Assembly (NCBI GenBank): GCA_046329195.1
Contig: JAXLVB010000003.1
Coordinates: forward strand, 1 to 64,000
Origin: JAXLVB01 sp046329195
GTDB taxonomy: Bacteria > Bacteroidota > Bacteroidia > Cytophagales > Spirosomataceae
Length of the DNA stretch: 64,000 bases
Reading direction: 5' to 3'
In this document: positions 16,986 through 24,349 of the stretch, in pieces
Numbering within the stretch: the first letter of the stretch is position 1
Layout: each line of letters opens with the position of its first letter
The notes under the pieces: model-generated
Database searches by the model: none
What the model saw: only the letters and a program-made list of their open reading frames with translations
What the model was told of the DNA's origin: nothing
Made by a program: the position numbers and the translations under genes

Positions 16986-18005
16986 TTACATTTCGACAAT
17001 TACTTTGATGACATTGCTTTCGGGTTGGAGCAATTCGTCAAATGTACCAACGAGTTGTTCAAAAGCCACCCGATGCGAAATCCACGGGCGAGTGTCGAGC
17101 GTGCCTTGTTCCATCGCCTGAATGATACTTTGGAAATCTTCGGGCAGGGCATTGCGGCTACTTAACAAGGTGATTTCTCGGCGATGAAAATGAGGGTCAT
17201 TAAACGTAACTTCTCCTTGGAATAACCCCACAAACGTAAGTCGGCCTCCAAACGAAACGTATTGGAACGCCTGCATCATCGAATTCGGATTACCCGTAGC
17301 GTCAAATACAGCGGTCGGCAAGTTTCCGCCAAACGCCTGCCGCATTTGGTCCACGGGGTCTTGCTGTTGCAGGAGCAAAACTTGGTCAGCCTTGAGCTGT
17401 TCTTGACAAAAAGCCAAGCGACGAGCGTTTGTGTCCATTACTAACACCTGCGCTCCCTTCAGTTTGGCAAACTGAATGACCGACAGCCCAATTGGTCCAG
17501 CTCCAATCACTAACACCAAATCATCAGCTTTTACTTGGGCTCTATTCACCGCATGAGAGCCAATTCCCAAGGTTTCGACCAAAGCTAATTGTTCGTAACT
17601 CAATGTAGCAGAGGCATATACCTTATCAGCAGGCACTTTCAAAAATTCTCTCATGCCTCCATCGGTATGCACGCCCAACACTTGTAAGCGTTCACAGCAA
17701 TTGGACTTGCCATTACAACAAGGTTGGCACTCGCCACAATGGAGGTAGGGTTCTACTGCTACCTTATCGCCTATTTGTAGATTAGTTACTTGACTGCCCA
17801 AGGCCACTATTTCGGCACCCAACTCATGCCCTAAGATACGTGGGTACGAAAAAAACGGCTGTTTGCCTCGGTAGGCATGGTAGTCGGTGCCACAAATCCC
17901 AATGCGATGGATTTTGAGGAGTACTTCGTGGGTAGCCAATTGCTCGTCTAACAACGTATCGGCATATTCAAACTGCCCAGGGGTATTTAGGAAAAGTGTT
18001 TTCAC
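16986..18005 (-). CDS. Zinc-dependent medium-chain alcohol/polyol dehydrogenase
   Basis: A 339-residue MDR-superfamily oxidoreductase, related to sorbitol, threonine and sugar-acid dehydrogenases. Catalytic zinc ligands C38 (GICGTD) and H60-E61 (GHELG) are present. So is the structural zinc loop with clustered cysteines (C90, C93, C96/97, C103/104). The nucleotide-binding loop GAGPIG is followed by an acidic residue (VMDTNARR), favouring NAD over NADP. The substrate cannot be fixed from sequence. I chose the GTG at 18005 (Met-Lys-Thr-Leu) because a -7 box at 18029-18036 overlaps the alternative GTG at 18029. Divergent from HMG-CoA reductase. Confidence 0.88.
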   Translation of the reverse strand: MKTLFLNTPGQFEYADTLLDEQLATHEVLLKIHRIGICGTDYHAYRGKQPFFSYPRILGHELGAEIVALGSQVTNLQIGDKVAVEPYLHCGECQPCCNGKSNCCERLQVLGVHTDGGMREFLKVPADKVYASATLSYEQLALVETLGIGSHAVNRAQVKADDLVLVIGAGPIGLSVIQFAKLKGAQVLVMDTNARRLAFCQEQLKADQVLLLQQQDPVDQMRQAFGGNLPTAVFDATGNPNSMMQAFQYVSFGGRLTFVGLFQGEVTFNDPHFHRREITLLSSRNALPEDFQSIIQAMEQGTLDTRPWISHRVAFEQLVGTFDELLQPESNVIKVIVEM

Positions 18006-18028
18006 AGATGGCGAATTTTTAAACCACA

Positions 18029-18036
18029 CAAAATTA
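18029..18036 (-). promoter_or_regulatory. Bacteroidetes -7 box (TAATTTTG) for the zinc dehydrogenase
   Basis: Exact TAnnTTTG on the minus strand, 23 bp before the GTG start at 18005. Confidence 0.5.
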
Positions 18037-18297
18037 CAACAGTCTGTTAGCTCTACTGCATTACAAGGGAAGGAATATCGTTTTTTTAAGAAGCTTTAAG
18101 GAAATAATTATGATAACACATTGATAGTCAAAACAAAATATACAAATCAACACAAGAAAAGAAAGGTAGCAATTATTGGCTATCGTGAAAAAAGTTACCC
18201 CAAAGGGACGCCCTCCTCTAAAAAAGCAACGACCTTAAGCCATAACGTTTCGTTCACCTTTCCTTGTCCCTTGTTAAATACCTTCTCACAAAAGTAC

Positions 18298-18305
18298 TAT
18301 CTTTG
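18298..18305 (+). promoter_or_regulatory. Bacteroidetes -7 box (TATCTTTG) for HMG-CoA reductase
   Basis: Exact TAnnTTTG, 21 bp before the ATG at 18327. A TTG lies 24 bp upstream of it, slightly wider than usual for a -33 element. Confidence 0.55.
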
Positions 18306-18326
18306 CTAACCCTCGATACCTATGTG

Positions 18327-19499
18327 ATGAACCTACACAAACTCCCTCTCGACAAAACCAACGACTACACCCTCGACATGGCCGAAGCTCGCCGTCAGGC
18401 TGTTAGCGAACAATTGGGAATTTCGTTGCAGCAGATTGCTCGGTTTCCATTTGACCCTGCGGTAGTGAAGGGTAACATCGAAAATTTTGTAGGCACGGCT
18501 CAAATTCCTTTGGGGATTGCTGGGCCACTCAAGGTATTGGGCGAACACACCCAGGGAGATTTTTTTGTGCCGATGGCCACCACCGAAGGTACCTTGGTGG
18601 CCAGCTATAGCCGAGGGATGAAGTTATGCTATGAAGCAGGCGGCATCATCACCACCGTGATGGACGATGCCATGCAGCGAGCCCCCCTCTTTGTTTTTGA
18701 GAATGCCCGCTATTCAAGAGCCTTTGGCGAGTGGGTCGAAACACACTTTGAAGAACTCAAAGCCAAAGCAGAAGAAACTACATCGGTCGGGAAACTGGTA
18801 GATATTGAACAATACACGGCGGGCAAGTTACATTGGCTGCGATTCAACTATACCACGGGCGATGCCGCTGGGCAAAACATGGTTACCAAAGCAACCCATC
18901 GGGCTTGCTATTGGGCACTGGACCAAGGTATTGAAGGGCTGGAGCATTTTACGATGGCCGCCAACATGGACACTGACAAGAAACATTCGCATCTGAACAC
19001 CTTACAAACCCGAGGCAAGCGAGTAGTAGCCGAAATCACGATTCCGAATGCCTTACTGCAACGCATCCTGCACGTGAGTAGCGAGGCCTTGTTTAAGCAA
19101 CGACAATACTCCAACGTTGGCTCCATTCTGTCCAATGCCATCAGTAATGGTTCGCATTTTGCCAATGGCATTACAGCGCTGTTTATAGCCACGGGGCAAG
19201 ATGTAGCTAATGTGGCCGAGTCTTCGGCAGGGATTGTCTATGCCGAGCTTAAACCCAACGGTGACTATTATTTTTCGGTGACGATACCTTCGCTGATTGT
19301 AGCAACCTATGGCGGTGGTACTGGCTTGCCAACCCAACGAGAATGCCTCGAATTAATGGGGTGCTACGGCGCTGGTAAGGTAAATAAGCTGGCCGAACTG
19401 GTAGCAGCCACTGTGCTTTGTGGTGAACTCTCGCTGGGAGCTGCCATTGTGGCCAATGAGTGGGTGAGTAGCCACGAACAATACGGACGCAATCGCTAA
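18327..19499 (+). CDS. Hydroxymethylglutaryl-CoA reductase
   Basis: A 390-residue HMG-CoA reductase, which reduces HMG-CoA to mevalonate in isoprenoid synthesis (or runs in reverse in mevalonate catabolism). All catalytic residues of the family can be placed: E87 (TTEGTLVASY), K218 (DTDKK), D292 (ATGQD) and H383 near the C terminus (SSHEQY). The dimer motif appears as ENFVG, and the cofactor segment is GDAAGQNM. The motifs resemble the biosynthetic class I enzymes more than class II. It is somewhat shorter than most soluble class I enzymes. The ATG at 18327 is preferred over upstream frame because of the -7 box at 18298. A crotonase gene follows 56 bp later. No other mevalonate-pathway genes are in the window. 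Confidence 0.93.
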   Translation: MNLHKLPLDKTNDYTLDMAEARRQAVSEQLGISLQQIARFPFDPAVVKGNIENFVGTAQIPLGIAGPLKVLGEHTQGDFFVPMATTEGTLVASYSRGMKLCYEAGGIITTVMDDAMQRAPLFVFENARYSRAFGEWVETHFEELKAKAEETTSVGKLVDIEQYTAGKLHWLRFNYTTGDAAGQNMVTKATHRACYWALDQGIEGLEHFTMAANMDTDKKHSHLNTLQTRGKRVVAEITIPNALLQRILHVSSEALFKQRQYSNVGSILSNAISNGSHFANGITALFIATGQDVANVAESSAGIVYAELKPNGDYYFSVTIPSLIVATYGGGTGLPTQRECLELMGCYGAGKVNKLAELVAATVLCGELSLGAAIVANEWVSSHEQYGRNR

Positions 19500-19555
19500 C
19501 GCACGATTCTAAACGAACCTATACGCTATTCAACTCATTAAAGACCTTTCATCTC

Positions 19556-20311
19556 ATGTACGAAAACCTCCTTTTCTCGCAAGCAGACGGTATTGCTCGC
19601 ATTACCCTCCATCGTCCTGCTGTGTTGAACGCCTTGAGTCCGGGTATGATTGCCGAACTCCGAGATGCCGTTTCTAAAGTAGCCCAAGATGATTCGGTGA
19701 AAGTATTGGTCGTAACAGGCACTGGGCGAGCATGGTCGGCGGGAGTGGACTTAAAAGCCCTGAATGAAAGTATTCAAGGAGGGCATTTTTCTAATTTTGA
19801 AGTCATGGAAATGGGCAAAGCGTTTATCGAAACCCTACAAGCCATGCCTCAAGTCACGATTGCGCAGGTAAATGGACATTGCTACACGGGTGCTACCGAA
19901 CTCATGCTGGCCTTTGACTTGGTGTATGCTGCCCACGAAGCCCAAATTGGCGATACTCATGCTAAGTGGGGTATTGCCCCCAAATGGGGTATGACGCAGC
20001 GATTAGCCCAAAAAGTAGGCCTGATGAAGGCCATGGAACTATCGTTTACTACCTTGCCTGTGTCGGGGCAAGAGGCTGAGCGGATTGGACTGGTCAACAA
20101 GGCTGTGCCGCTTGCAGAGCTGGAGAGTACGGTCAATCAGGTGGCCGAGCGCATAAAAGGCAATTCGGCGCAGACCATTGCTGCCATGAAACAGCTTTAT
20201 TACTATGGAGCGCATCAGGGCTTAGCCCAAGGCTTGCAGCACGAGTGGCAAGCTGACTTCAAAATCACCGACCGTGAGGAGTTTTTGCGAAATTTTGAGA
20301 AGAATAAGTGA
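19556..20311 (+). CDS. Enoyl-CoA hydratase/isomerase-family (crotonase) protein
   Basis: A 251-residue crotonase-fold protein acting on acyl-CoA. The oxyanion-hole segment (AWSAGVDL) and a glutamate at the position of hydratase Glu144 (E115 in TGATELML) are present. The second hydratase glutamate (Glu164 in the rat enzyme) aligns with H135 in GDTHAKWGIAP. So simple hydration of enoyl-CoA is doubtful, and another crotonase reaction (isomerase, hydrolase, lyase or decarboxylase) is likely. It is probably co-transcribed with HMG-CoA reductase, which suggests a related acyl-CoA substrate (inference). Confidence 0.87.
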   Translation: MYENLLFSQADGIARITLHRPAVLNALSPGMIAELRDAVSKVAQDDSVKVLVVTGTGRAWSAGVDLKALNESIQGGHFSNFEVMEMGKAFIETLQAMPQVTIAQVNGHCYTGATELMLAFDLVYAAHEAQIGDTHAKWGIAPKWGMTQRLAQKVGLMKAMELSFTTLPVSGQEAERIGLVNKAVPLAELESTVNQVAERIKGNSAQTIAAMKQLYYYGAHQGLAQGLQHEWQADFKITDREEFLRNFEKNK

Positions 20312-20458
20312 TGAAATGTTGAGTGAATACCCTCGTACTTGGATGGGAATTGAGGGGACGAAACATTTCAGGTTTAGATGGAAAAAGCTTTCGGAGATTT
20401 TTTACTGAGAACATTCTACTCTAAGAGAGTTGCTTCAAAATTAAGCTTTTAAGCTTTC

Positions 20459-20485
20459 ATCGTTAGTTGTTTCACAACTAACGAT
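20459..20485. terminator. Hairpin between convergent genes
   Basis: A perfect 12-bp stem (left arm ATCGTTAGTTGT, TTC loop) directly after the stop of the minus-strand lipoprotein and downstream of the crotonase. No long T-run follows on either strand, so terminator function is only probable. Confidence 0.5.
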
Positions 20486-20486
20486 C

Positions 20487-21245
20487 TTATTCACCGCTTT
20501 TCTGTGTCCAGCGATATTTACTCTTATATTCTTTTTCATCAGTTAGGAGGTGATATTTTATTTTTGGTCTATTGGCAACTAAATAATACTGCACTAAATC
20601 TGAACATTGGCTATTTGTATAAAATTGCAGTTCATTTTTCTTTGTCCAAGTTCCATAAAATACATAATCCGATTGCATATCGGCAATAAGATAGTTACCA
20701 TACTTTGGAATTTGTTTGCCAACAGCTATTACTGAAATATGAATAAAATTCAGATTACTTCTGTCTTTCAAATAGCGATAAACAACCAGTTCAAATTTTC
20801 CATTTGGTGCAATTTCTCGGTGTTCTATTTCTAAATGATCATCTTTGTCAATGTAGTCCAAGGCCGAAAGCTTGATTTTTACCCCATTAATTTCTTTGTC
20901 AGTTAGTACAATTTTTTCTCCTGCTCGCAACGAAGGTAAAATATCAAATTGTGCAGAGATGTTTTGATTATCAAGCCATTTTACTCTCGTCAAAGTATTT
21001 GAAAGTGAATAGTCACGCAAATTTTTTGTTGTGTCAGCAGGTTTGATAATTGCCGTTCCACACTGTCCATAACCAAAAGCACCAAGGTCAATTCCATAGT
21101 TTATTAATAACATTGAACTGTCTGGGGAATATTGTCTGTAAAACTCTACATAGTCTTGGTCTGTTATTAATACATCTTCTTTCCTGTCATAAAGATTACA
21201 AGCAGATAAAATTGCTAAAGTCAAAATGTAGGTCAACTTTCTCAC
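20487..21245 (-). CDS. Hypothetical lipoprotein
   Basis: A 252-residue protein I do not recognise. It has a signal peptide with lipobox LSAC (C16), so it should be lipid-anchored. The mature part is mixed alpha/beta with many charged residues and two later cysteines; no catalytic motif is visible. The gene is more AT-rich than its neighbours and has no operon partner, which suggests recent acquisition (inference). Confidence 0.7.
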   Translation of the reverse strand: MRKLTYILTLAILSACNLYDRKEDVLITDQDYVEFYRQYSPDSSMLLINYGIDLGAFGYGQCGTAIIKPADTTKNLRDYSLSNTLTRVKWLDNQNISAQFDILPSLRAGEKIVLTDKEINGVKIKLSALDYIDKDDHLEIEHREIAPNGKFELVVYRYLKDRSNLNFIHISVIAVGKQIPKYGNYLIADMQSDYVFYGTWTKKNELQFYTNSQCSDLVQYYLVANRPKIKYHLLTDEKEYKSKYRWTQKSGE

Positions 21246-21301
21246 GGTATCCGTATTAAAATAGCATACAATTTTGATGGTCTATAATTATGGTTGTCTG
21301 C

Positions 21302-22156
21302 TCAACTCTTATAAATCCCCTCATCAGCGATGCGGATTTTACGTTCTCGATACAGATTGCCAATCGTTTTCTTAAAGGTTTTTTTGCTCATACCCAGCCA
21401 GTTGTAAATGGTATTGGGGTCGGTAGAATCGCTCAAGGGCAGAAACCCGCCTTCTTCGTCTAATAAAGCTAAAATTCGGGCGCTGTTTGGTTCGATGCTG
21501 TCTTCAAATGGCTGCCCAGGTTTGGTCAAGCTGATGTCAATCCGAGAGTCGTCTCGAAGTTTTTTCACAAACCCAGTCGTCTGCATCCCTATATATACCT
21601 TCTGAAAAATTTCGTTGTGGTAAATCAGGCCACGATAACGGTTATTAATGATGACATTATAGCCCAAATCAGTACGCTCGTACAACAAGACTGTTACTTC
21701 TTGATTGAGCTCTAAATCAATGACTTGTTCCTCCAAAAACTTATTTACTTTGCACGAACCAATCAATCGGTCAGTGCGCTCGTCTTTGAGCAGAAATACC
21801 GTTGCCCAGTCGCCTTCTTTCAAGCGGTTGGGTTGTTCTTTAAAGGGTACAAGTAGGTCTTTTTCGAGCCCCCAGTCCATAAAAGCGCCCATTTTACCCA
21901 CGGACTTCACCCCCAAATACGCAAATTCATGCAGTTTGAGGTAGGGTTCTTCGGTAGTAGCCACAATCCGGTCTTCGGAATCTTTATACAAAAAAACCTC
22001 TACTTTTCGGCCTACCTGCATGGCATCAGTCAGGTACTTTTGGGGGAGTAGCACGTCGTTGCCATCGCTATCGCCCAAATACATTCCTACCGAAGTGTTT
22101 CGCAGAATGGTTAAACTATTTTTTTCGCCTAATTTCACGTGCTTATTGTTTGGCAT
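21302..22156 (-). CDS. CvfB-like S1 RNA-binding protein
   Basis: A 284-residue protein of the CvfB/YitL family. Three S1-type OB folds can be followed (for example YLGVKSVGKMGAFMDWGLEKDLLVP and YNVIINNRYRGLIYHNEIF-type strands). A C-terminal winged helix follows (about 220-284, including MSKKTFKKTIGNLYRERKI). Family members bind RNA and affect expression of virulence or housekeeping genes; the target here is unknown. The ATG at 22156 (MPNNKHVKL) matches the family start; the longer frame to 22288 overlaps the divergent gene's promoter region. Confidence 0.9.
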   Translation of the reverse strand: MPNNKHVKLGEKNSLTILRNTSVGMYLGDSDGNDVLLPQKYLTDAMQVGRKVEVFLYKDSEDRIVATTEEPYLKLHEFAYLGVKSVGKMGAFMDWGLEKDLLVPFKEQPNRLKEGDWATVFLLKDERTDRLIGSCKVNKFLEEQVIDLELNQEVTVLLYERTDLGYNVIINNRYRGLIYHNEIFQKVYIGMQTTGFVKKLRDDSRIDISLTKPGQPFEDSIEPNSARILALLDEEGGFLPLSDSTDPNTIYNWLGMSKKTFKKTIGNLYRERKIRIADEGIYKS

Positions 22157-22262
22157 CAAATCTACTAATTTTATGCTGAAATGTAGTAGATTCAGCCACC
22201 CAATCGCTCTATCGTACACCGTTCTATGGTTGGGTTTATTCATACCTCTGTACCAATTGCTC

Positions 22263-23720
22263 ATGACAACCACGCACAAAATCACCACTGCACAAGAATA
22301 TTACAACAGCCTGAAAGGGCGAAACCTGAAGGTATATTTGTTTGGCGAACTGATTGACGAGCCTTCTGAGCATCCGATGATTCGCCCGTCGGTCAATGCC
22401 GTAGCCGAAACCTACGAATTGGCCCTGCGAGAACCCGAACTGGCCTCGGTGGTTTCACCCCTGACGGGCGAGCGCATCAATCGCTTTTTGCACATTGCTA
22501 CTTCTACTCAAGACCTTGTGCTTCAAAACCAAATGCAGCGCAAAATGGGGCAACACACAGGCACGTGTTTCCAGCGCTGTGTGGGCATGGATGCGTTTAA
22601 CGCCTTGTTTTCGACTACGTTTGAGATTGACAAAAAACACCAAACCCCTTACCATCAGCGGTTTGTAACATTTTTGACAGACATGCACCGCCACAATTAT
22701 GTGGTTGGAGGTGCCATGACCGATGTCAAAGGCGACCGTAGCAAAGCCCCTCACGAGCAAGCTGACCCTGATTTGTTTGTGCATGTAACCCGTCGTACGC
22801 CCGAGGGTGTGTACATTACCGGGGCGAAGGCGCACCAAACAGGCTGTTTGAATTCGCACTGGATGGTAGTGATGCCTACCATGCGCTTGGGCGATAAAGA
22901 CCGAGACTACGCTATTGTAGGGGCGGTGCCAGTAGATGCACCCGGTATCACTTATATTTATGGGCGGCAATCGTGCGATACTCGCAGCATGGAAGGAGGC
23001 TCTATGGACGTGGGTAACGCCCATTTTGGTGGGCAAGAAGCGATGGTTATTTTTGAGGAAGTGTTTATTCCTAATCACTTGATTTTTATGGATGGGCAAT
23101 ACGAGTTTGCGGCCATGCTCGTAGAGCGTTTTACGTGTTACCACCGTCGGAGTTACGTATGCAAAAGTGGAGTGGGCGATGTGCTGATTGGGGCGGCGGC
23201 TTCTATTGCCGAAATGAACGGCGCCGACAAGGCCAGCCATATCAAAGATAAACTGGTAGAAATGACCCACCTCAACGAAACCATCTACGGCACAGGCCTT
23301 GCCGCATCGTATCAAGGCTATGCTACGGAGTCGGGAGCATATTTGCCAGATGATATGTTGGCCAATGTTTGCAAGCATCATGTCACTCGTTTTCCTTACG
23401 AAATCAGCCGTTTGGCACAAGATATTGCTGGAGGATTGATGGTGACGTTACCGTCGGAGCAAGATTACCAACACCCAGTGACTCATGCGTTACTTAACAA
23501 ATACCTCAAAGCCAAAGCTGAAGTCCCTACTGAACATCGGTTTAGAATGTTCCGTTTAATTGAAAACATGACTTTAGGCCGAAATGCCGTGGGTTACCTT
23601 ACCGAGTCAATGCACGGGGCTGGCTCACCTCAAGCGCAGCGTATTCAGATTGCTCGCTTGATGCAGATAGACTACAAAAAGCACTTGGCAAAAGCGTTGG
23701 CAGGAATCAAGGAGGATTAA
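22263..23720 (+). CDS. 4-hydroxybutyryl-CoA dehydratase/vinylacetyl-CoA isomerase-like flavoprotein (HpaB family)
   Basis: A 485-residue protein of the 4-hydroxyphenylacetate 3-hydroxylase/4-hydroxybutyryl-CoA dehydratase family, which has an acyl-CoA-dehydrogenase-like fold and binds FAD. Residues C102 and C106 (TCFQRCVG) correspond to two cysteine ligands of the [4Fe-4S] cluster in the dehydratase, and H294, Y298, C300 and K301 (YHRRSYVCK) match its ligand and active-site segment. True FAD hydroxylases lack these cysteines, so a dehydratase-type radical enzyme is more likely. The spacing from Y298 to the third cysteine is one residue shorter than in the clostridial enzyme as I remember it. 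The ATG at 22263 is preferred because the upstream extension crosses the divergent gene. An alpha/beta hydrolase gene follows after 29 bp. Confidence 0.8.
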   Translation: MTTTHKITTAQEYYNSLKGRNLKVYLFGELIDEPSEHPMIRPSVNAVAETYELALREPELASVVSPLTGERINRFLHIATSTQDLVLQNQMQRKMGQHTGTCFQRCVGMDAFNALFSTTFEIDKKHQTPYHQRFVTFLTDMHRHNYVVGGAMTDVKGDRSKAPHEQADPDLFVHVTRRTPEGVYITGAKAHQTGCLNSHWMVVMPTMRLGDKDRDYAIVGAVPVDAPGITYIYGRQSCDTRSMEGGSMDVGNAHFGGQEAMVIFEEVFIPNHLIFMDGQYEFAAMLVERFTCYHRRSYVCKSGVGDVLIGAAASIAEMNGADKASHIKDKLVEMTHLNETIYGTGLAASYQGYATESGAYLPDDMLANVCKHHVTRFPYEISRLAQDIAGGLMVTLPSEQDYQHPVTHALLNKYLKAKAEVPTEHRFRMFRLIENMTLGRNAVGYLTESMHGAGSPQAQRIQIARLMQIDYKKHLAKALAGIKED

Positions 23721-23749
23721 TCTATTGTTAACAATCATCGTAAACACCT

Positions 23750-24295
23750 ATGAAACCAACTTTATTAATCATCCCAGGCCTGGGCGACTCAGGTCCAGCG
23801 CATTGGCAAAGTTACTGGCTCCAAGAATTTGACAATGCTGTCAAACTTGTTCAAGACGATTGGGAGGAGCCTCTTCTGACCGATTGGCTCCAGCGGCTTC
23901 ACGAAACGATTGTGTCGTTGAATCGCCCCACGGTATTGGTGGCACACAGTCTAGCCGTTTCGTTGGTGGCCCATTGGGCTGATAATCACCAGCATCCGAT
24001 GGTCAAAGCAGCACTATTGGTCTGCCCTGCCGACGTTGATTCGCCAGCACACACACCCGATGTGGTTCGGAATTTTGCACCAATGCCCACTACACGCCTC
24101 CCCTTTCCGTCGGTGGTTGTAGCCAGCGAAAACGACACTTATGTATCGTTAGAACGAGCCAGTTATTTTGCCGAATGCTGGGGTAGTCAGTTGGTGAATG
24201 TAGGAGCCAAAGGGCATGTGAATGCGTCGTCGCAACTCGAATACTGGCAAGAAGGACAGGCGATTTTGGAGCATTTGCTTCAACAAATTCCTTAA
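23750..24295 (+). CDS. RBBP9/YdeN-family serine hydrolase
   Basis: A 181-residue small alpha/beta hydrolase. The family start PGLGDSGPAHWQ is clear, and the triad is S67 (VAHSLA), D129 (SENDTY) and H156 (KGHVN). It is cytoplasmic with no signal peptide. Substrate unknown; the operon position 29 bp after the dehydratase-like gene suggests an ester or thioester product of that pathway (inference). A strong terminator follows. Confidence 0.92.
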   Translation: MKPTLLIIPGLGDSGPAHWQSYWLQEFDNAVKLVQDDWEEPLLTDWLQRLHETIVSLNRPTVLVAHSLAVSLVAHWADNHQHPMVKAALLVCPADVDSPAHTPDVVRNFAPMPTTRLPFPSVVVASENDTYVSLERASYFAECWGSQLVNVGAKGHVNASSQLEYWQEGQAILEHLLQQIP

Positions 24296-24300
24296 AAAAC

Positions 24301-24331
24301 AAACAGGCGGGGCAAATGCCCCGCCTGTTTT
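24301..24331. terminator. Bidirectional intrinsic terminator
   Basis: A 14-bp GC-rich stem (left arm AAACAGGCGGGGCA, AA loop) with A-run before and T-run after, placed between the convergent genes ending at 24295 and 24350. Confidence 0.92.
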
Positions 24332-24349
24332 CAAACCTATCCATCCCTT

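Larger units (their letters stand above)
18006..18326. other. Divergent promoter region, dehydrogenase / HMG-CoA reductase
   Basis: About 320 bp without a gene. It holds one -7 box for each flanking gene (18029-18036 on the minus strand, 18298-18305 on the plus strand). Between them is an A-rich stretch with no clear palindrome or open frame of interest. Confidence 0.6.

Noticed and set aside
16821..17165. Open frame of 114 codons overlapping the end of the zinc dehydrogenase
   Set aside because: Antisense shadow of the dehydrogenase gene with no recognisable protein features.
22157..22164. TAGATTTG on the minus strand directly next to the CvfB-like start codon
   Set aside because: It would place the transcript start inside the gene, and no alternative downstream start fits the family.
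22455..23420. Long open frame of 321 codons antisense to the dehydratase-like gene
   Set aside because: Composition is that of a shadow frame (many His, Arg and Val in irregular order) and the sense gene is clearly real.
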